This document shows positions 1 to 9,070 of a stretch of DNA of 64,000 bases, piece by piece. The notes under the pieces are model-generated. The model was given only the letters and a program-made list of their open reading frames with translations, was not told the origin of the DNA and searched no databases. Position numbers and translations under genes: made by a program. Position 1 is the first letter of the stretch; each line of letters opens with the position of its first letter. This DNA is from Azolla caroliniana (taxonomy: Eukaryota > Polypodiophyta): positions 20,088,001 to 20,152,000 of the forward strand of contig JBHGNT010000006.1 of NCBI GenBank assembly GCA_043228905.1. Reading direction: 5' to 3'.

Positions 1-1
1 G

Positions 2-3000
2 CGTGAGGAAGGGCGCAAGGAGGAAATGTTTCTCTTCGCAATATCAGTACAACCCTCCAGTACCACCAAAGAGGAGTCCACCGTTCAACTTCCCGAGAAG
101 TATCGTCAGTATGCTGATGTGTTCGATAAAGTACAAGCCAACACACTTCCTCATCATCGGCCGTACGATTGCGCCATCGACTTACAACCGGGAAAAGAGC
201 CGCCATGGGGGCCGATCTACAATTTGTCACCAACCGAGCTAGAAGTCCTTCGAGCCTATATAGAGGAGAATTTGGAGAACGGTTTCATTCGGCATTCGAA
301 ATCTCCAGCCGGCGCACCCATTTTCTTCGTCAAGAAAAAAGATGGCTCGCTTCGACTCGTTGTAGATTACCGTGGCTTGAATAAGGTCACAGTAAGAAAT
401 AGGTATGCTCTTCCCCTTATCTCAAGTCTTTTAGAACGGATCAACGGTGCCAGGTTCTTCACGAAGATCGACTTACGAGGAGCCTATAACCTCGTACGGA
501 TCCGACCAGGAGATGAATGGAAGACCGCGTTTCGCACCAGATATGGGCACTTCGAGTATACGGTCATGCCGTTCGGACTCACTAATGCGCCGGCAGTCTT
601 CCAGCACATGGCGAATGATATATTTCGAGATCTCTTGGATGATTTTTTGATCATCTATTTGGATGATCTACTGGTTTATTCAAAGACCCAAGAAGAACAT
701 GATTCTCATGTACTATTAGTACTAAAACGACTTCGAGAACATGGTCTGTATGCAAAGTTAGAGAAATGTAGTTTCGGGTGCAACCAAGTGGAGTTTCTCG
801 GCTATGTCATCTCCTCAGAAGGCATATCTATGGACCCAGCCAAGGTCAAAACGGTGATAGAATGGCACACTCCGCGTTCGGTGCGGGATGTGCAATGCTT
901 CCTAGGCTTTGCAAATTTTTACCGGAAGTTCATACAAAATTACTCAAAAATTGTGCTGCCTCTCACACATCTCACCAGGAAGGGACAATCATTCCTTTGG
1001 TCTAAAGAGACGGGCATGGCTTTCGAGAGTCTTAAGAAGGCGTTTACATCAGCTCCAATTTTAGGTCATGTGGATCCGGAAAAACCATTCATTATCGAAG
1101 CTGACGCATCGGATTTCGCATTGGGGAGCATTCTGTCACAACAGGGTAACGACGAGAAGCTACATCCTGTGGCTTTCCACTCCCGTAAGTTTGACGCCGC
1201 CGAAATCAACTACGAAATTCATGATAAAGAGCTATTAGCAATAGTTGATTCTTTTATGCAATGGAGGCATTTCCTGGAGGGATCTCCTCATCAGGTCACT
1301 GTATTCAGTGACCACAAGAACCTTGCCTACTTTCAAGATGCTCGTGTACTGAATCGACGTCAAGCTCGGTGGGCCCACTTCCTCACACGCTTCGACTTCA
1401 AAATTACATATCGTCCGGGGAAGCACCAAGGGAAGGCAGATGCATTATCACGGCGTTCGTATCTAACACCACGTCCTGGTGAGCCAGCTTTCGATAACCA
1501 GAAGCAAGTAATCTTGGGTCCAGCACGACTGCAAGCAGCACAGGTCTTTGACATGCCCGTGGATTCCGACATTACCAATACTATACGTGAGGACTTGAAG
1601 ACTGACGCTTTCGCCCAAGCTATACTAGCACAAATTGACCCCTCTCGAGCGTCATGTTCACAATCACAATCACCAGGTACGGATTATCGGCAATTCAAAT
1701 ACTGTGATGGATTACTCTTCTTTAAAGAACTTTTGTATGTTCCTAATGGTTCTTGCCGCCTTCGAGTAGTACAAAACTGCCATGACACATATACAGCAGG
1801 ACATTTTGGTAGTACTAAAACATTAGATTTAGTACAACGATCATTCTGGTGGCCCCGTATGCGACAATTTGTCGAAGATTTTGTTCGGACTTGCGATACA
1901 TGCTGCAGAGCGAAAATGCCAAGACATCATCCATATGGTTTATTAGAACCATTACCAATTCCAAGCAAGCCATGGCAATCCATTGCTCTTGACTTCATTA
2001 CAGATCTTCCAGTCTCCAAGGGATTCAGTGCGATTCTCACAGTGGTGGATCGATATACAAAGATGGCTCATTTCTTACCATGTACTAAAGAAATATCTAG
2101 TGAAGACACCGCCGAAATTGTCATGCGGGAAGTATGTCGGCATCATGGACTCCCTGATAATATCATCAGCGATCGTGGACCTCAGTTTGTGTCAAAATTC
2201 TGGAAGCACCTTTTTAAAATGCTGAAGGTCACTTGTCACCTCTCCTCCGGCTACCACCCACAAACCGACGGTCAAGCTGAACGAACAAATCAAACACTGG
2301 AGCAGTATCTGCGGTGCTTTCTCAACTATCATCAGAATGACTGGGCAGATATTCTTCAGTTCGCCGAATTTGCCTATAATAACGCTATCCACGCATCGAC
2401 TAAAGTCACGCCATTCTACGCTTATACAGGATATCATCCCCGGTGGTGTGTCCTTGAAACCCCAGAAGTGTCCACAAATCCTTGCGCGGAGGATCGTTTG
2501 GAGAGGTTACGCAAGATACAAGCGGATTTATCTACTCAACTCCAGCAAGCTCAACAATCACACAAGGACTACGCAGATCGTCATCGACTTCCATCCAGTT
2601 TTAACATTGGAGATCGGGTGTGGCTGCTACGACGACACATCAAGACTACTCGCCCATGTGAGAAGTTGGATTATCGGCGATTAGGTCCTTTCCGTATTAT
2701 CGGGAAGATTAATGATGTCGCTTTTCGTCTCGAGCTACCTCCGCAACTTCGGATACATCCGGTGTTTCATAGTTCTCTCCTCGAACCCTATCACGAGAGC
2801 ACTATCCCAGGACGTACTATACAACCACCACCTCCTATCGAGCTCGAAGATGGACCTGAGTATGAGGTCGCTGCCATCCTCGATTCCAAGATTGTTCGCA
2901 ACAAGCTCTACTATCTAGTCGATTGGCTAGGATATAGTCCCAGCGAGCGTACTTGGGAACCGATCGAGAATGTGACCAATGCTCGTGCTCTTCTAGAAGA

Positions 3001-3088
3001 CTTCCATCAACGATATCCCGAGAAACCGGGTCCTCAATCCAAAACGACTCGTGGAACTCGTCGTTTTAAAGGGGGGATAGTGTCATAA
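2..3088 (+). CDS. Ty3/gypsy chromovirus pol polyprotein, 3' part (intact)
   Basis: Reverse transcriptase, RNase H, integrase and chromodomain of a Ty3/gypsy element. The frame is open from the window edge, so the start, gag and protease lie outside; the first Met is at 26. Numbering from it: RT with YLDD near residue 212; RNase H with DASDF near 360, DKELLA and FSDHKNL; integrase zinc finger (H, H, CDTC) near 590-640; integrase core with D in LDFITDLP near 655, D in SDRGPQF near 715 and E in DGQAERTNQ near 752; C-terminal chromodomain (YYLVDWLGY, ERTWEP) near 945-1000. The chromodomain assigns it to the chromoviruses, where it steers integration to marked chromatin. No stop or frameshift occurs in over 1000 codons, unlike every other element here, so this copy may be young. 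The stop codon lies inside the 3' LTR. A degraded relative is at 35200-39789 on the minus strand. Confidence 0.95.
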   Translation, partial: REEGRKEEMFLFAISVQPSSTTKEESTVQLPEKYRQYADVFDKVQANTLPHHRPYDCAIDLQPGKEPPWGPIYNLSPTELEVLRAYIEENLENGFIRHSKSPAGAPIFFVKKKDGSLRLVVDYRGLNKVTVRNRYALPLISSLLERINGARFFTKIDLRGAYNLVRIRPGDEWKTAFRTRYGHFEYTVMPFGLTNAPAVFQHMANDIFRDLLDDFLIIYLDDLLVYSKTQEEHDSHVLLVLKRLREHGLYAKLEKCSFGCNQVEFLGYVISSEGISMDPAKVKTVIEWHTPRSVRDVQCFLGFANFYRKFIQNYSKIVLPLTHLTRKGQSFLWSKETGMAFESLKKAFTSAPILGHVDPEKPFIIEADASDFALGSILSQQGNDEKLHPVAFHSRKFDAAEINYEIHDKELLAIVDSFMQWRHFLEGSPHQVTVFSDHKNLAYFQDARVLNRRQARWAHFLTRFDFKITYRPGKHQGKADALSRRSYLTPRPGEPAFDNQKQVILGPARLQAAQVFDMPVDSDITNTIREDLKTDAFAQAILAQIDPSRASCSQSQSPGTDYRQFKYCDGLLFFKELLYVPNGSCRLRVVQNCHDTYTAGHFGSTKTLDLVQRSFWWPRMRQFVEDFVRTCDTCCRAKMPRHHPYGLLEPLPIPSKPWQSIALDFITDLPVSKGFSAILTVVDRYTKMAHFLPCTKEISSEDTAEIVMREVCRHHGLPDNIISDRGPQFVSKFWKHLFKMLKVTCHLSSGYHPQTDGQAERTNQTLEQYLRCFLNYHQNDWADILQFAEFAYNNAIHASTKVTPFYAYTGYHPRWCVLETPEVSTNPCAEDRLERLRKIQADLSTQLQQAQQSHKDYADRHRLPSSFNIGDRVWLLRRHIKTTRPCEKLDYRRLGPFRIIGKINDVAFRLELPPQLRIHPVFHSSLLEPYHESTIPGRTIQPPPPIELEDGPEYEVAAILDSKIVRNKLYYLVDWLGYSPSERTWEPIENVTNARALLEDFHQRYPEKPGPQSKTTRGTRRFKGGIVS
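3067..3080 (+). other. Polypurine tract of the chromovirus
   Basis: A purine run rich in A then G (AAAGGGGGGATAG) ends exactly where the LTR begins with TGTCATA. In LTR retrotransposons this is the primer for plus-strand DNA synthesis. It overlaps the last pol codons. Confidence 0.8.
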
Positions 3089-3147
3089 CTAGACTCGAAC
3101 CCATAACCTTTTGTTACACGGGTCGAGACTTTACCATTAGGTTATAA
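3083..3147 (-). other. tRNA-like block at LTR 5' end
   Basis: Read on the minus strand this stretch has an A-box-like segment (CCTAATGGTAAAGTC) and, about 30 bp on, a B-box-like GGTTCGAGTC, the spacing of a tRNA promoter. It does not fold into a clear cloverleaf, so it is not called a tRNA gene. A matching block lies in the related LTR at 39722-39784. Confidence 0.4.
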
Positions 3148-3218
3148 ATTGTAATTTGAAGGATATTATTTTCATTTAGGTTTTATTGGGAAATTGATGT
3201 ATATTCCAGATTTCTCTG

Positions 3219-3251
3219 GAACATTCTAGAAACTTCAGGAGTATTCCTGAA
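3219..3251. promoter_or_regulatory. Heat-shock element array in LTR promoter
   Basis: Seven pentamer units alternate at exact 5-bp steps: GAA 3219, TTC 3224, GAA 3229, TTC 3234, GAG 3239, TTC 3244, GAA 3249. Only the fifth departs from consensus. The array ends five bases before the TATA box. This is the canonical binding architecture for heat-shock transcription factors (nGAAnnTTCn repeats), and the position is right for an LTR promoter. The related LTR copies near 38822-38859 and 39622-39654 keep a phased core of three or four consensus units with decayed flanks. Confidence 0.8.
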
Positions 3252-3370
3252 GACACTATAAAAGGAGGCGCAAGGCATTAGTTCGAACCAAATCGGTTCA
3301 ACGCCAGTCTTAAGCCTTCTAACTATTGTTGTATATCTTCCTTCATATAATACATATACCTTTCGCATCA

Positions 3371-3374
<4 letters not shown>

Positions 3375-3408
<34 letters not shown>
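3375..3408. repeat. (TC)n microsatellite in LTR
   Basis: About 17 TC dinucleotides downstream of the LTR TATA box, in the expected LTR transcript leader. The same position in the related LTR copies (38675-38697, 39453-39488) also carries a GA/TC tract of different length. Confidence 0.9.
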
Positions 3409-3412
<4 letters not shown>

Positions 3413-3545
3413 ACCCATTCCTTCTCTCAAAGTTCGACACCTCTCATAGTACTAATCCTTCTCTGTCTTAGTACTATTCCCCGACAATAGTACTAATCCT
3501 TCTTTTAGTACTAATTCCTTCTCTGCCTTAATAGAGTTCCTGACA

Positions 3546-4617
3546 ATGGTGAGAACTCGAGGAAAATCGGAAGAATCGGTGGAGTGCATCGTGTGCACTC
3601 ACCCTTGTTAAAACGTGTGCATAATAGGGTTGCCTTAATGGCGCCGAGTAGGAGTTAATTTGGGACAGAAAATCCCTTGTAAGTCGTGATTTATCCCACA
3701 TAGTCACACGACCCTCACCTTGTTCTATAAAAGGGAGGGCACGCCCCTTGTAAAAGGGTTCCTCATTTTTGAGGTTCCATAGGTTCCATTTTTGGTGTTA
3801 ATAACTTCTGAGCATAACGTCTTTCTGTCTTCTTTTCATCTTGGTGTGAGTGTTGTCTCTATTTTCTGTTAGGGTTTCATCTTGGTGTGTGTGTTGTCTC
3901 TATTCTCTGTTAGGGTTTCAGTGTCATCTGTGTGCGTGCATAGGTGGCGTGTTTAGTTGTGGCGGGCCACGTGCGGACTGTTTGCGCCTTCCCTAAGTTC
4001 CTGCTTGTTGGTTCGTAGTACTCCACGGTCCGGTACGTCTGTGTGTGTGTGGGTGTTGGCTTCCACCGCTAGTGAAGAGCATGCGCGCTAGGTGGTTCGT
4101 TGGCAGGTTTCCCTCCTTGACATGCAAGACCCAACTCGGTTCAGCGAGCCCGTGCGCTCCCTTGAAGGCGGCTTGGTGACAGGAGGTGGTCATTCTGGAA
4201 GAGGCGTGCCCTGTATGAGGGTCCTGTTGTGCGAACGAGCCTGGGAGCTCCCCGACCGGCCCTGGGATGCAAGCTCCCTCTTCCTCTCCGTGTGGAACTG
4301 GTGTCGCAGCGAGCGTCGCGTGTGTATGTGTGGGAGTGTCTCCGGATAGCATAGGGTCCGAGAGCGGGTGCGTGTGTGGTTGCCGGTGTAGAGGTGCCAG
4401 TTGTAACCGTGTATATGTGCGTGTGTGTGTGCGACCGCGGTTAACCGGGCCATGTCCCATGCCTCTTTTGGCCCCCTGTACATACGGGCGAAAGGGGGCA
4501 GCAAGGACGAAGGTGCGCTCTCTCACTTCCCGTGCGATTACCGGTCGCGTCTGGAGAGTATCCGGGATTGAACCGGCCGGCAACGCAGCAAGCTCCGGAG
4601 GATTTGGGTTCCTGACA
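3546..4617. other. No gene; GC-rich LTR-like DNA
   Basis: No supported coding sequence. A plus-strand TATA-like CTATAAAAGGG occurs near 3725, followed by a 41-bp tandem duplication (about 3836-3918; each unit ends in TTAGGGTTTC), which looks like an LTR or other promoter. GC and GT/CA content rise sharply over 3960-4600, where long open frames exist on both strands but look like compositional accidents. On the minus strand a purine tract near 4621-4635 precedes TGTCAGG at about 4617, so part of this stretch may be the 3' LTR of the minus-strand copia element that follows. Confidence 0.45.
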
Positions 4618-4749
4618 ACTCCTCCCCTCCTGGTCCATGACCCCGGTGGTCCCTCCCGGATCCAACAAGCAAGTGCGGATTACTGCGACACCGGTTTTCG
4701 CTTGTACTCCTCCTCAAGCTTGGCAAGTCAGGGATCATTAATCCAAGGT

Positions 4750-5810
4750 TTGACTAGAATTGCTGGAGCTTGTCGGCTCCTAGGGCTTTGGTGAAGATGT
4801 CGGTTGTCTGAAGATTCGTAGTGATATGTTGAAAGTCGATATTACTAGCTTGAACGCGTTCTCGAATGAAGTGATAGTGCACTTCGATATGCTTCATGTG
4901 TGCGTGGAACATCAGGTTTCAAGCCAGATAAATACTGCTCATGTTGTCGCAGTAAAGGGGAATTGGATCTTTGATGGGAACACCCAGATCCTTCAAGATC
5001 CTCTTAAGCCATACGATTTCACATGCAGCCACCACCGCACCCTTGTATTTGGCCTCTGTGCTCGAAAGAGCGATGGTTGGTTGCTTCTTGCTACTCTAGG
5101 ATATGGCTCTACTTTCGAGGGAGAAGACGAAACCAGATGTTGATCGTCGGTCAGCTTTGTAGCCTGCCCAGTCGGCATCTGTGTACCCCTCAAGTTGAAT
5201 TGGCGTGGCCGACTTATAGAGAATGTCATAGTCCATCGTTCCGCTTACGTATTGTAGCACTCTCTTAGCACAATCCAAATGGATATCTCGTGGCGTTTGC
5301 ATGAACTGGCTAAGGAGGCCGGCCGGATAGCTCAAGTCTGGTCGAGTGATCGTGAGGTAGATAAGACTACCGATCAATTATCGATACTGAGTCGGCTCAC
5401 ACTCTGGGGTGCCAAAATTGGCTTCTAGTTTGAGGTTTCGGTCGAGAGGTGTTGCCACAGACTTGCACTCAGTCATCCCGAACTTGAATAACAAGTTGAG
5501 AATGTAGTGCCGTTGGGAGATCACAATCCCGGCTGGAGTCCGAATTACCTCGATGCCAAGGAAGTAATGGAGCTCTTTCATGTTCGTCATCTCGAATTTG
5601 TCGGAAAGGAGGGATTTGACCTTGTTGATGTCGACTAGATGCTCACCTCCAATGACCAAATCATCCATGTATAGGATGATGACGTTCGGACTTTCAGAAT
5701 CGCTTCTTACATATAGATAATTGTCTGATTTTGACATTCGGAAACCGATTCGATGAAGATATTGTGTTATCTTCGAGTGCCAAGTACGTGGTCTTTGCTT
5801 AAGGCCGTAG
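4750..5810 (-). pseudogene. Older copia element, RT end and RNase H (interrupted)
   Basis: Minus-strand Ty1/copia coding sequence, the downstream half of a split element. From 5810 down it encodes the RT region after PLYGLKQ, then YMDD (5658-5669), the GIEVIRTPAG and SQRHYILNLL blocks, then RNase H with YTDADWAG, ALSSTEA, CDNMSSIYLA and KHIEVHYHFIRERV, ending near 4750. Several in-frame stops and frame changes show it is dead. Its upstream half is at 11529-12445; the younger copia element sits between them. The pieces join precisely at the duplicated target AGAGG. It is related to, but not the same subfamily as, the inserted element. Confidence 0.9.
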
Positions 5811-5815
5811 AGAGG

Positions 5816-6212
5816 TGTTGAGCGGCAAGCTCAACTGGGGCCGGATCGGCTGAATAAGCCTGAGCCGGCAAGCGAGACGGATCGGTAAGCCGTGAGCAAC
5901 CGAGCCGGTGAGCTGGGGAGCCGGTTAGCCGATCCAATTAGTAACCGGAAGCCTAGTATTAGTGTAGACTACTAGGCAATTATAATCTCGTAGTAAGTGT
6001 CAGATGCTCGTGTGAGCATTGAAGTACGCGGTACTTTTGTCAGTCCCACGAGGACTTGTATAAATAGTGCTACTGAGCATAGTTGTATGGACAGAGTGAT
6101 TATATTGTTTTTGAATATAGATTTTATGTTTTGCTCTCTCTGTCTCTCCCGTGTACTCTGTGTATTCCCTAATTTCTCTGTTTTCTAACGCTTCTGCAAG
6201 TAATCGTTTACA
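5816..6212 (+). repeat. 5' LTR of nested copia
   Basis: 397 bp from TGTTGAGCGG to GTTTACA (TG...CA). A promoter TATA box (TTGTATAAATAG) lies near 6057. The U3 part is rich in CCGG/CGG motifs. A solo LTR of the same family is at 42334-42725 on the minus strand. Confidence 0.95.
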
Positions 6213-6224
6213 TGGTATCAGAGC
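6213..6224 (+). other. Primer-binding site (initiator Met tRNA)
   Basis: TGGTATCAGAGC directly follows the 5' LTR. It is the standard plant copia primer-binding site, complementary to the 3' end of initiator methionine tRNA, and primes minus-strand synthesis. Confidence 0.93.
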
Positions 6225-6307
6225 GCGAGGGTTGAGAACCTCCTTTGCAGCTGACAAACGCTTGAAAGCAAACCCTAACAAGTTGTAAAACAGCAGACAA
6301 AGAAGTG

Positions 6308-7618
6308 ATGGATAGAGGGATGGCTACCTCGCTCCCTGTGGAGAAACTCGACAGATCCAACTATGCATCTTGGTCGTATAAGATGCACCAGTACCTACTT
6401 GGGCATGGCTATTGGAGTTTCGTCGAAGGAACCAATGAAACAACACCTGATGCGGCACGTAAGGACTTCCCAGTGTGGGAACAATCACCAAGCAGAGTGA
6501 TGTACTGCTTCGCGTCCAGTGTCGGAGACCAGCTACTGAGCCACATCCGAGACGCCAAGACAACGAAGGCGGCTTGGGGGAACCTAAAAAAGGTTTTCGC
6601 CGCAAGCACTACAACCCGGAAGCTACAACTCCGACATGAGTTGAGCAATGCCTGACAGAAGGACGTGTCGGTGGCGGATTACACGGCCCGGATCAAAGAG
6701 ATCTGTGACTCGCTTGCCTCTATCAACGTTACCATAGAGGAAGACGAGATGGTACAGGTCTGTCTTGGGGGCATGGCATCTAAGTTTAGAGCGTTCCAAA
6801 CGGTGGTGTGTACAAGGGAGAATACGCCGTCATTTTTCGACTTACAGTCGATGCTCCTTGTAGAGGAGAACCACGCCAGTGCGTCAACTAGCGCACCCAT
6901 TGACAGCCGGATGTTGTACACGGAGGCGGATCGGTTCCGTGGGCGTGGTGGACGAGGTGGGTTGGCACGCAATGGATGCGGCCGGCAAGAGCAAGAACGA
7001 AGGCACAGAGAACGTGCCGACAACAAGTCTGGGACTCCCACAGGTAGGGGGAGTCATGGCGACACCGGAAGACGACAAGAGAAGTCAACAACGGAATGTT
7101 GGTACTGTGGCAAAAAGGGCCACAGAGAAAGCGAGTGTTGGAGAAAACGAGCCAATTCGGACAAAACCGGATCCACCAAGGCCGGCAAGGATGACCGGCA
7201 AAGCTCGCACTACGCGAAGGGATCGAGAGGATCAAAGAACGGTAAAGGGCCAGCCTTGGTAATGAAGCACGAGGGGAACTCGATGAAGAAGACCACTTCC
7301 AAATCGGAGGAAGTGTGGTATGTTGATTCTGGTGCGTCGAACCACATGACGAGCCACAAAGAGTGGTTCTCTTTTTTGGAGAAACCGGACCAACCATGAG
7401 TAGTCAAAACCGGAGACGACACTCCGCACCCAATCGTGCACGTCGAAGAAGTCCCTTTGAGCCACGTCGGACAGAAAGGGAAGCTGATGAACGTATTACA
7501 CGTTCCAACAATCACGAAGAACCTGGTGTCGGTCGGACAGATCGTCGACCAGGGGATGCAGGTGCGGTTTACACACCTTGGGTGCTTCATCAAGGAAGAG
7601 GGCCAGATTATTGCGTAA
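6308..7618 (+). pseudogene. Nested copia gag and protease
   Basis: Gag starts with ATG at 6308, just after the primer site (an in-frame GTG at 6305 is a less likely start). The N-terminal half has the copia gag pattern (LDRSNYASWSYKMHQYL). A zinc knuckle, CWYCGKKGHRESEC (CX2CX4HX4C), lies at about 7102-7143. Protease follows with VWYVDSGASNHMTS near 7316-7357, keeping the catalytic DSG. In-frame stops occur at 6653 (TGA), 7397 (TGA) and 7616 (TAA); the frame is otherwise kept. The product would package RNA and process the polyprotein, but this copy is broken. Confidence 0.9.
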
Positions 7619-8441
7619 GGGTGTAGAGACAGGAAGATGTTTATCCTCGACACCAATGACATTGGCACCTCTCTGTTTGCAAAAGGACAGAAGGTCGAAT
7701 CGGACATCGACCTGTGGCACAAGCAGATAGGCCACGACAATTACCGGAGGCTTCAAGACCTGCAAACAAAACAAGTTGTTTTCGGTTTGCCGAAGTTTAG
7801 CGGCCGGATGGCCCAAGTATGTGAAGCCTGCCAACTCGGGAAGAAACACCGGCTTCCATTCCCTACCGAACGTAACCGGAGTCGTAACAAGCTCGACCTA
7901 ATTCATTCGGATGTGTGGGAACCGGCACAGAATGTTAGTCTTGGCGGGAGTCGATATTTCGTCTCCTTCATCGACGACTATACGCGGCACACATGGATCT
8001 ACCTCATTGAGCGGAAGAGTGAAGTCTTTGAGTGTTTCCGGAGTTTCCAAAGCATGGTGGAACGGGAATCGGAGAGGAAGATCAAATGTCTGCAGTCGGA
8101 TGGCGGGAAAGAATACTTTTCTGGCCAATTCAATAGTTATCTACAGCAAACGGGAATTCGGTGAGAGTTCAGCTGCAAATACACACCGCAACAGAACAGT
8201 GAACCGGTCTCTTATTGATGCGGCAAGGGCAATGCTGGAGGAGAAGAGCATGCCCAAATTCTACTGGGCGGAGGCAGTCCGAATGACTATCTACATCCAG
8301 AACCGGATCGGTGACAAGGTGTCAGCTCACAAGCTGTATTTCGGGCGGAAGCCGAATTTGAGACACCTTAAGATCTTCGGTAGCATTGCATATGTGCATG
8401 TACCGGATGAGAAGCGGAGGAAGCTGGATGCAAAATCGTAA
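7619..8441 (+). pseudogene. Nested copia integrase
   Basis: Integrase follows in the same frame. The zinc-binding HHCC part (HKQIGHDNYRRL then CEACQLGKKH) is at about 7720-7850. The core has HSDVWEP near 7903-7923 and QSDGGKEYF near 8093-8120 as the two Asp positions. A TGA stop at 8162 is followed at about 8190-8215 by a small deletion that shifts frame and removes the region holding the third catalytic residue. The frame then continues (YWAEAVRMTIYIQNR) to a TAA at 8439. Confidence 0.88.
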
Positions 8442-9070
8442 AAATGCATCCTAGTCAGCTATGCTCAAGAGAAAAAGGGTTATAAGTATTATATCCCCCG
8501 GACAAGGCAGGTCCGAGTTAGTCGAGATGTCGAGTTTGATGAATCGGCATCGTGGTACTCCTTACCGACTCCGACTTCTGAATCTGACCCGATGTCGGAG
8601 GATGAGGCTAGTGAGCTTGAACCGGCCCAGGTAGAGGATGATGAAGCGTGGACTCAGGATGAGAATCTGGAATCATTTCGGCTGAGCGGGCTGAACGAGA
8701 GACTGAGTCAATCTGACCAGTCTGATTAGGAACTGGCGAGTAGTGGAGACTCTGCCGTGCACTCCCGGCGCAAGGAACCGAGGAGACGGTTAATGCGCAA
8801 AGAGAAGGGGAAGAAGAAGATGCTGGAATTCGAAACGGGCAATGATGAGTCGGATCGGTGTGCATCCAACTCCGGCAAGGAGAAAGGCGGATCTTCGTCA
8901 ACAAAGACCGAACCAGCCAAGAAGGGCCTCAAACCGGGTAACGGTGAGTTACGCCGGTCCACCCGCCAGAAGGATCTCGTCAAGCGGTACGGGTACAATG
9001 AGTACATAGCACATCACTATGCGTACATGACTAAGGTGGCGGAGGTGCGTGAATCGGAGGCTACGCAGAA
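8442..9070 (+). pseudogene. Nested copia integrase-RT linker
   Basis: This is the charged, acidic and lysine-rich linker usual between copia integrase and RT, including SRDVEFDESASWY and the RRSTRQKDLVKRYGYNEY block typical just before RT. It has a TAG stop at 8727 and a frameshift near 9065-9071. Confidence 0.8.

Larger units (their letters stand above)
3081..3545 (+). repeat. 3' LTR of the chromovirus
   Basis: This 465-bp LTR runs from TGTCATA after the polypurine tract to a TGACA end. It holds a phased heat-shock-element array at 3219-3251, a TATA box (TATAAAAGG) at 3257-3265, a TC microsatellite and short duplicated blocks (AGTACTAATCCTTCT and variants) after it. The 5' LTR is outside the window, so LTR divergence cannot be measured. 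Homologous LTR sequence occurs in inverted orientation at 38520-39789, which supports the boundaries. The exact 3' end is less sure than the 5' end. Confidence 0.85.

Noticed and set aside
3993-4794. Long overlapping open frames on both strands (up to 196 codons) in GC-rich DNA
   Set aside because: Low-complexity GT/CA- and Pro/His/Thr-rich translations, no domain, and several frames open at once: typical of GC-rich composition, not of a gene.
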